Source of the DNA: an uncultured Methylococcaceae bacterium
Lineage (GTDB): Bacteria; Pseudomonadota; Gammaproteobacteria; Methylococcales; Methylomonadaceae
Direction: 5' to 3'
DNA: 8,909 nt
Assembly: GCA_903903365.1 (NCBI GenBank)
Contig: CAIUYS010000049.1
Coordinates: 1-8,909 of the forward strand
In this document: piece after piece, positions 4,559 through 8,909 of the stretch
Layout: each line of letters opens with the position of its first letter
Position numbering within the stretch: position 1 is the first letter of the stretch
The notes under the pieces: model-generated
Databases searched by the model: none
What the model saw: the letters and a program-made list of their open reading frames with translations, nothing else
Told to the model about the DNA's origin: nothing
Made by a program: the position numbers and the translations under genes

Positions 4559-6238
4559 TTACTTGGACTTACCAAACAGGCTTTTAAGTTTAGTCAGTTG
4601 ACTTTTAGCCGGACTCACTGGCAGTTGTAACTCCGGAGTAGGCTGAATTTTGACCTCATCCTGTTTTGGTTCTTCCGGCAGCTGATCTATGTCACCAAAG
4701 AAATATTTTTTATTTCTAAATAAATTTCTACCAGCACTCAACGGCAACTTTTCTACGGTCACTGGCGCTGGCTGAGTTTTTTCCTCAACTGGTTTTATTT
4801 CAACAACTTCAGGTGCGGCCTTAATGGGTTCCGGGCTCTTTTTTCCAAACAGATTTGTAAGTTTTCCAAATTGGCCTTTAGCGGCAGTCATTGATAGTTT
4901 TTCAGCTGCTACTGGCGGTTGTTCGACGACCAAAGGCGCAGGCTGAATTTCCGGTTTATTCTGTTTTATTTCAGCAACTTCGGGTGCGGCCTTAATTGGT
5001 TCTTGGCTCGTTTTACCAAACAGGTTTTTAAGTTTTCCCAATTGGGCTTTAGCGACAGTCACTGCTGGTTGTTCAGCTTTCACTGATGGTTGCTCGACTA
5101 CCAAAGGCGCTGGCTGAATCTCTGGTTTATCCTGCTTTATTTCAGCAACTTCAGGCGCGGCTACCAATGCTTCTTGACCTGTTTTTCCAAACAGGTTTTT
5201 AAGTTTCCCTGTTACTCCACCCATTTTTTCTTTAACAGAAACCACTGGCGGTTGCTCGATAACTGCGGGTGCGGGTGCTGCTGCTGGCGGGATTTCTTGA
5301 GGTGTCTGTTTTAATTCAATCGGTGTTTCTTGTTCAGCCGGCTTTATCAGTGCTGGCTGTGGCTGTGCTTGTACTTTAACGGGTTCGACTGGCTTGGCCT
5401 GCTCCAGTTGGCTAATCGGAGCCTCTTTAGCTGTTAACTTTTCTTCCAGTTGCGCTATCTGTTGCCGGGTATTAACCAAATCCAGCGCTTGTTGTTCCAG
5501 TTCTGTAAGACGCGCCAATTCAGAGAGGTGTTTTTCCAAGGTTTGAGATAAAATCTGTTGCGCTTGCTCCTGCTGCTGTAGCAGCGTGGATTTTTGCTCT
5601 TCAAGCGTTTGTTCCAGCTTGGCAAGCTGACTGGTTTGAGCGGCCAGGGTTGCTTGCAATGATTCAATTAATGCTTCTTTCTCAAGCCGTTTTACCGTTT
5701 CGTCCTGATAAGATTGTTGCAGCTGCGATTTGGCTTGCTGTTCAATACGCAGACGTGTTGTTAACAGGTTAATAACTCTATGGTGTTGTTGCCACAAATC
5801 TTCAGCCTTTAGGTCACCCATTACCGGTAACGGGCGCTCGCCCAGATCAAAAATGGTTGCCAGGTTTTGAATAATATCGGCAATCTGCTTATTGCGCAGA
5901 GAAAGCTGCTCTTCAGCTTTAACAGCTCGCTCAGCTTCATTTTGAGCCAACTGCCGGTCTTTTTGCATTTGCTCGGTATTAGCCGCTAATTCGCCTTGCA
6001 TTTGCTGCATTTGTTGTTGTGCGGCATTAAGCTCGGCATTGAGTTTATCTTGCATTTCAATACGCGCTTTTTCGCTGGCGATGTTCTTTTTCTTTAAGGA
6101 GGCAATCTTAATGCTATAAATACTGGCGGTCAGCAACCAGACAACTACTGCCAATGCCCCGGCGTAAACAGGATTGGCAAACGTCAGTAGAGTCCATTCA
6201 GAAAGAAGGGTTTTAATAATAGGTAAGTAAGTTTCCAT
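4559..6238 (-). CDS. Membrane-anchored coiled-coil protein with repeated KLKNLFGK motifs, function unknown
   Basis: I do not recognise this 559-residue protein. One membrane helix at about 22-45 (AGALAVVVWLLTASIYSIKI) is followed by Lys residues, so the rest is probably cytoplasmic. Residues 47-280 are Gln/Glu/Ala/Leu-rich coiled coil, broken near 125-160 by a segment with a DLGERPLP turn. From about 285 it is Pro/Ala/Val/Glu-rich and low in order. In that tail K-L-K-N-L-F-G-K recurs at 345, 402 and 459 (KLTNLFGK) and as KLKSLFGK at the very C-terminus (550-557), with a decayed NLFRNKK near 505. ATG 6238 is preferred to the in-frame TTG 6253 because it is a standard codon, though its ribosome site (GAG) is weak. 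It is a single gene with its own promoter and a structured 3' region. A scaffold or adaptor role is only a guess. Confidence 0.7.
   Translation of the reverse strand: METYLPIIKTLLSEWTLLTFANPVYAGALAVVVWLLTASIYSIKIASLKKKNIASEKARIEMQDKLNAELNAAQQQMQQMQGELAANTEQMQKDRQLAQNEAERAVKAEEQLSLRNKQIADIIQNLATIFDLGERPLPVMGDLKAEDLWQQHHRVINLLTTRLRIEQQAKSQLQQSYQDETVKRLEKEALIESLQATLAAQTSQLAKLEQTLEEQKSTLLQQQEQAQQILSQTLEKHLSELARLTELEQQALDLVNTRQQIAQLEEKLTAKEAPISQLEQAKPVEPVKVQAQPQPALIKPAEQETPIELKQTPQEIPPAAAPAPAVIEQPPVVSVKEKMGGVTGKLKNLFGKTGQEALVAAPEVAEIKQDKPEIQPAPLVVEQPSVKAEQPAVTVAKAQLGKLKNLFGKTSQEPIKAAPEVAEIKQNKPEIQPAPLVVEQPPVAAEKLSMTAAKGQFGKLTNLFGKKSPEPIKAAPEVVEIKPVEEKTQPAPVTVEKLPLSAGRNLFRNKKYFFGDIDQLPEEPKQDEVKIQPTPELQLPVSPAKSQLTKLKSLFGKSK
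4754..5206 (-). repeat. 171-base tandem repeat inside the coiled-coil gene
   Basis: Two full 57-codon units (5206-5036 and 5035-4865) and a partial third (4864 to about 4754) follow head to tail in frame. The two full units share roughly three quarters of their residues, including the KLKNLFGK opening, APEVAEIKQ and KPEIQPAPLVVEQP. The third diverges after about 25 residues. Good conservation of both ends with a variable middle suggests duplication followed by selection on the motif. Confidence 0.75.
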
Positions 6239-6308
6239 AAGTACGTTTCTCAATAAAAAATGACAGTAATCTGTTGGTTGTATGAGTACAAAAATTTTAA
6301 ATCATTGC

Positions 6309-6337
6309 CTTATACAATAAGTTGCGATGATTGCCAA
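6309..6337 (-). promoter_or_regulatory. Sigma70-type promoter for the coiled-coil gene
   Basis: On the minus strand TTGGCA (6337-6332, 5 of 6 to the -35 consensus) is followed after exactly 17 bases by TATAAG (6314-6309, 5 of 6 to the -10 consensus). The start point would be near 6302, giving a leader of about 64 bases before ATG 6238. A small palindrome TTGTA-TGAG-TACAA (6278-6291) lies within that leader. Confidence 0.6.
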
Positions 6338-6350
6338 ACATAAATAGATC

Positions 6351-6405
6351 GTTGTAGCGGCGACTTTAACAGCGTAAAAACCGTAGATAAAGCCGCCCCT
6401 ACAAC
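6351..6405. repeat. 55-base inverted repeat, dispersed-repeat type
   Basis: TTGTAGCGGCGACTTTA (6352-6368) and TAAAGCCGCCCCTACAA (6388-6404) pair at 15 of 17 positions, plus an outer G-C pair. The arm is close to the TTGTAGGGGCGGC-type intergenic repeat common in several bacterial groups. It lies in the 197-base gap between cobO and the coiled-coil gene, where it could form a stem at the end of the cobO transcript, though without a T run. Confidence 0.55.
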
Positions 6406-6435
6406 CTCATTAATTTCAACTTTGCGACAATAAAA

Positions 6436-6972
6436 TTAAAATTCAATGCCTTGTTCGGCTTTAATTCCCTGCTGAAACGCATGTTTTATCATAGTCATTT
6501 CGGTGACTGTATCCGCAATTTCTATCACTTCCGGTGCCGCATTACGGCCGGTCATAATTAAATGCAGCCAGGATGGTTTTTCATTGCGAATAAAATCTGC
6601 AATTTCCTGACCGGAAATCCACTCATAGCCACAACAATAATTAATTTCGTCCAGCAAAACGACATCAAACTCTTCGGAAAGTATTTTCTGTTTGCTAAGC
6701 TCCCATATTTCCCGACTGGTTTTAATATCCTGTTCAGGATTTTTGGTGTCCCAAGTAAAGCCGTCGCCCAATGAATGCCATTCAATATTATCAAAACGTT
6801 CTGCGGCTTTTTGTTCGCCCGTTTGCCATTGCCCTTTAATATACTGGATAACACAGACTTTCATGTCCCAGCCGGCCGCACGAAAAACCATGCCTAAGGC
6901 ACTGGAAGATTTGCCTTTACCCTCGCCGGTATTAACCACAACCAGCCCTCTTCGTCTATCTCTTGATTTCAT
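6436..6972 (-). CDS. cobO: Cob(I)yrinic acid a,c-diamide adenosyltransferase (CobO/BtuR)
   Basis: This cytoplasmic enzyme moves the adenosyl group of ATP to the cobalt of reduced corrinoids, in cobalamin synthesis or salvage. The 178 residues align with E. coli BtuR nearly end to end, lacking only about 20 variable N-terminal residues. The P-loop TGEGKGKSS is at 15-23, followed by VIQYIKG (41-47), GFTWDTKN (71-78), the Walker B-like VVLLDEINY (104-112), TGR (141-143), ADTVTEM (153-159), and the C-terminal block KHAFQQGIKAEQGIEF (163-178). ATG 6972 has a GGA 7 bases upstream. A strong promoter lies at 7017-7045. No cobalamin riboswitch elements were seen in its short leader, and no other cob genes are adjacent. 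Confidence 0.95.
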   Translation of the reverse strand: MKSRDRRRGLVVVNTGEGKGKSSSALGMVFRAAGWDMKVCVIQYIKGQWQTGEQKAAERFDNIEWHSLGDGFTWDTKNPEQDIKTSREIWELSKQKILSEEFDVVLLDEINYCCGYEWISGQEIADFIRNEKPSWLHLIMTGRNAAPEVIEIADTVTEMTMIKHAFQQGIKAEQGIEF

Positions 6973-7016
6973 AAACCATTCCGTAATTTGATTAAGTAGA
7001 AACAGGTTGCAACTTT

Positions 7017-7045
7017 TTTATAATGAACGCATTGATCGCTTTCAA
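7017..7045 (-). promoter_or_regulatory. Sigma70-type promoter for cobO
   Basis: On the minus strand TTGAAA (7045-7040) is followed after exactly 17 bases by TATAAA (7022-7017), each 5 of 6 to consensus. The start point would be near 7010, with a leader of about 38 bases before ATG 6972. The same bases contain TATAAT on the plus strand (7019-7024), which might serve hemL, but its best -35 (TAGAAA at 6997-7002, 16-base spacing) is weaker. Overlap of the two would make transcription of the two genes mutually exclusive. Confidence 0.6.
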
Positions 7046-7101
7046 TCATGATAAAGTTACCCTATTCTTTACGCCATTCATTGTAACCTTAAAAAGCCAT
7101 T

Positions 7102-8382
7102 ATGACCGAAGCAACTGTTTTATTTTCTGACGCAAAAAAAGTTATTCCAGGTGGCGTTAATTCGCCAGTACGTTCTTTTAGTGGTGTAGGCGGCACACCG
7201 GTTTTTATTGACCATGCCAGCGGCGCTTATATCTATGACAGTTCGGGCAGTCGTTATATTGATTATGTGGGTTCTTGGGGGCCGATGATTTTAGGTCATG
7301 CACATCCTGAGGTGATTGCTGCTGTTAAAAAAGCCGCTGACAACGGCCTGAGTTTTGGCGCACCGACAGAAATTGAAACATTAATGGCGCAGCGGGTTTG
7401 TGAGTTAATGCCTTCCATTGAGCTGGTCAGAATGGTTAGTTCCGGCACGGAAGCCACCATGAGCGCCATTCGTTTAGCCAGAGGTTATACGGCCCGTGAT
7501 AAAATCGTTAAATTTGAAGGCTGTTATCACGGCCATTCCGATTCCTTATTGGTTAAAGCCGGTTCAGGAGCTTTAACTTTTGGCGTGCCCAGTTCACCGG
7601 GCGTACCTGCCTCGGTTGCCGCCGATACACTGACCTTAACCTATAACGATAGCGAGTCGGTTAACGCCTTGTTTGCCGAGATCGGTGAACAAATCGCCTG
7701 TATTATTGTTGAACCCGTCGCCGGTAATATGAACTGCATTCCACCGACACCCGGTTTTCTGGAAACGCTGCGTCAAGTCTGCGACGACTACGGCAGTGTA
7801 TTGATTTTTGATGAAGTGATGACCGGGTTTAGGGTTGGCCTGCAAGGTGCGCAAGGGGTTTATGGCATCAAACCCGATTTAACCACGTTGGGTAAAATTA
7901 TTGGCGGCGGTATGCCGGTCGGTGCTTTTGGCGGACAACGTAAAATTATGGAACATCTTGCACCGCTGGGGCCGGTTTATCAGGCCGGTACTTTATCCGG
8001 TAATCCTGTTGCCATGGCGGCCGGACTAAAAACACTGGAATTAATCGCCCAACCCGGCTTTTATAAAGCCTTGTCTGCAAAAACCGAAAAACTAACCACC
8101 GGTTTAAAAGAGCGAGCTCATCAGGCCGGCATTGCTTTAACCACCAATCATGTTGGAGGTATGTTTGGCTTGTTTTTTAGCGCAGAACCGAAAGTGACGA
8201 GCTTTGCCCAGGTTATGCACTGTGATCAGGTTTTATTTAAACGCTTTTTTCATGCCATGCTGGAGGCCGGTGTTTATCTGGCTCCGTCGGCGTTTGAAGC
8301 GGGTTTTGTTTCAGCGGCTCATACTGATAATGATCTGGAAAAAACCCTGGATAGTGCTGAAGCCATCTTTAAGCATTTATAA
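7102..8382 (+). CDS. hemL: Glutamate-1-semialdehyde 2,1-aminomutase
   Basis: HemL is a PLP enzyme that isomerises glutamate-1-semialdehyde to 5-aminolevulinate, the last step of the C5 route to heme, siroheme and corrinoids. Length (426 residues) equals the usual size. Visible features are FSDAKKVIPGGVNSPVR at the N-terminus, SSGTEA (113-118) for phosphate binding, CYHGHSD (141-147), FDEVMTGFR near 240, and TLGKIIGGGMPVGAFGG with the PLP-binding Lys at 265, the same position as in E. coli. ATG 7102 fits the family start; no clear Shine-Dalgarno is present (AAAAAG upstream only). It diverges from cobO and is followed after 12 bases by rmuC, so the two are probably cotranscribed. Confidence 0.97.
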   Translation: MTEATVLFSDAKKVIPGGVNSPVRSFSGVGGTPVFIDHASGAYIYDSSGSRYIDYVGSWGPMILGHAHPEVIAAVKKAADNGLSFGAPTEIETLMAQRVCELMPSIELVRMVSSGTEATMSAIRLARGYTARDKIVKFEGCYHGHSDSLLVKAGSGALTFGVPSSPGVPASVAADTLTLTYNDSESVNALFAEIGEQIACIIVEPVAGNMNCIPPTPGFLETLRQVCDDYGSVLIFDEVMTGFRVGLQGAQGVYGIKPDLTTLGKIIGGGMPVGAFGGQRKIMEHLAPLGPVYQAGTLSGNPVAMAAGLKTLELIAQPGFYKALSAKTEKLTTGLKERAHQAGIALTTNHVGGMFGLFFSAEPKVTSFAQVMHCDQVLFKRFFHAMLEAGVYLAPSAFEAGFVSAAHTDNDLEKTLDSAEAIFKHL

Positions 8383-8394
8383 GCCGGTTGGAAA

Positions 8395-8909
8395 ATGGAT
8401 TTTATAAACAACCTGTCTCCCCTGTTGGTTGGTTTGTGTGGTTTGTTGGCAGGTGCATTATTAATGCGCCTGCTCAATGGCCAGGACAAAGCCGCTATTG
8501 CCAAACTCTTAACCGACCTTGCCGTATCTGATGAAAAGCTCAAGCAGTTTCAAAACAAGGACTCTGAATTCAGGCAGTTGCAACAACTCTATGTAGAGTC
8601 CAAAACCAAAAATGCCGAATTGCAAACGCGCATGTCCGAGCAGGTAAAAAACGCGGAAGAAAAATTGAATCTGTTAAAAGATGCAGAGATTCGGCTTAAC
8701 AACCAGTTTGAGACTTTAGCCGGTAAAATTTTCGATGAACGTAACCGCCAATTTACCGAGCACAATAAAACCAGTCTGGATCATATTGTTAGGCCATTAC
8801 GCGAGCAGTTAGGCGAGTTTAAACAACGCATAGAAACGGTTTACGACAATGAAAATAAAGACCGCAGTTCCCTGCGCGAAGAAATCATTTCGTTACGGCG
8901 TGATACCGC
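8395..8909 (+). CDS. rmuC: DNA recombination protein RmuC, N-terminal part
   Basis: From ATG 8395 the frame is open to the right edge, showing 171 residues of a protein usually about 450 long. RmuC is a membrane-anchored protein with a nuclease-like domain that limits recombination between inverted repeats. There is an N-terminal membrane helix at about 8-27, then coiled coil from 40 to 105, then the start of the conserved RmuC domain: NKTSLDHIVRPLREQLGEF (124-142) and VYDNENKDRSSL (149-160), which closely parallel E. coli RmuC. The catalytic-like part lies beyond the edge. The start is 12 bases after the hemL stop, with only a weak TTGGA site close to the ATG. Linkage to hemL suggests readthrough transcription rather than shared function. 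Confidence 0.9.
   Translation, partial: MDFINNLSPLLVGLCGLLAGALLMRLLNGQDKAAIAKLLTDLAVSDEKLKQFQNKDSEFRQLQQLYVESKTKNAELQTRMSEQVKNAEEKLNLLKDAEIRLNNQFETLAGKIFDERNRQFTEHNKTSLDHIVRPLREQLGEFKQRIETVYDNENKDRSSLREEIISLRRDT

Noticed and set aside
5090..5314. Plus-strand ORF inside the repeat-protein gene
   Set aside because: It lies wholly antisense to the repeat and low-complexity part, and its Cys/Trp/Phe-rich product is what antisense of Pro/Gln/Ala codons gives.
6239..6253. TTG 6253 as start of the coiled-coil gene
   Set aside because: An ATG follows five codons later; the upstream TTG has no Shine-Dalgarno and adds nothing conserved.
6562..6991. Overlapping ORFs on both strands inside cobO
   Set aside because: The full set of CobO motifs runs uninterrupted in one minus-strand frame.
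6973..7010. Cobalamin riboswitch ahead of cobO
   Set aside because: The predicted leader is only about 38 bases, far too short, and the B12-box sequence is not present.

Overview
The window reads as an ordinary chromosomal stretch of a gammaproteobacterium. The moderate G+C (high forties by eye), the single-subunit cobO/btuR and RmuC of enterobacterial type, a soluble RnfB, and dispersed palindromic intergenic repeats would fit a methanotroph of the Methylococcales. That placement is inference from protein resemblance and style, not from a marker gene. No rRNA, tRNA, transposase or CRISPR array was seen.

Layout, left to right. (1) Bases 2-526 (+) hold the C-terminal end of an asparagine synthase-type amidotransferase cut by the window edge. 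(2) Converging on it with a 10-base gap is a minus-strand TVP38/TMEM64 (VTT-domain) membrane protein, 537-1217. It appears to be preceded and overlapped by a 36-codon hydrophobic leader ORF (1210-1320) with a perfect AAGGAGG ribosome site. (3) A long intergenic region (1321-1706) carries a run of 11-base-spaced TTGTCAC-like units resembling a PhoB box. It leads into a two-gene operon of PAP2 phosphatase (1707-2225) and GT-B glycosyltransferase (2222-3262), joined by an ATGA overlap. (4) Bases 3263-3634 hold a degenerate palindrome and a strong minus-strand terminator about 175 bases beyond the stop of an RnfB-type triple-cluster iron-sulfur protein (3635-4213, minus). (5) Bases 4214-4558 are packed with palindromes, including a nested 79-base element. 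(6) A membrane-anchored coiled-coil protein (4559-6238, minus) has a C-terminal half built from 57-residue repeats, each starting with a K-L-K-N-L-F-G-K motif. It has a good sigma70 promoter at 6309-6337. (7) cobO (6436-6972, minus) and hemL (7102-8382, plus) diverge from a 129-base region with a clear minus-strand promoter for cobO. (8) rmuC begins 12 bases after hemL and runs off the right edge.

Functionally the window is a set of housekeeping and envelope units. Two genes concern tetrapyrroles: HemL makes 5-aminolevulinate and CobO adenosylates the corrinoid ring. One operon probably acts on lipid-linked substrates (phosphatase plus glycosyltransferase), possibly under phosphate control. 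One soluble ferredoxin-like protein handles electron transfer, and one protein (RmuC) concerns DNA recombination. The repeat protein and the leader ORF have no function that I can assign, and they are the least explained coding items here.
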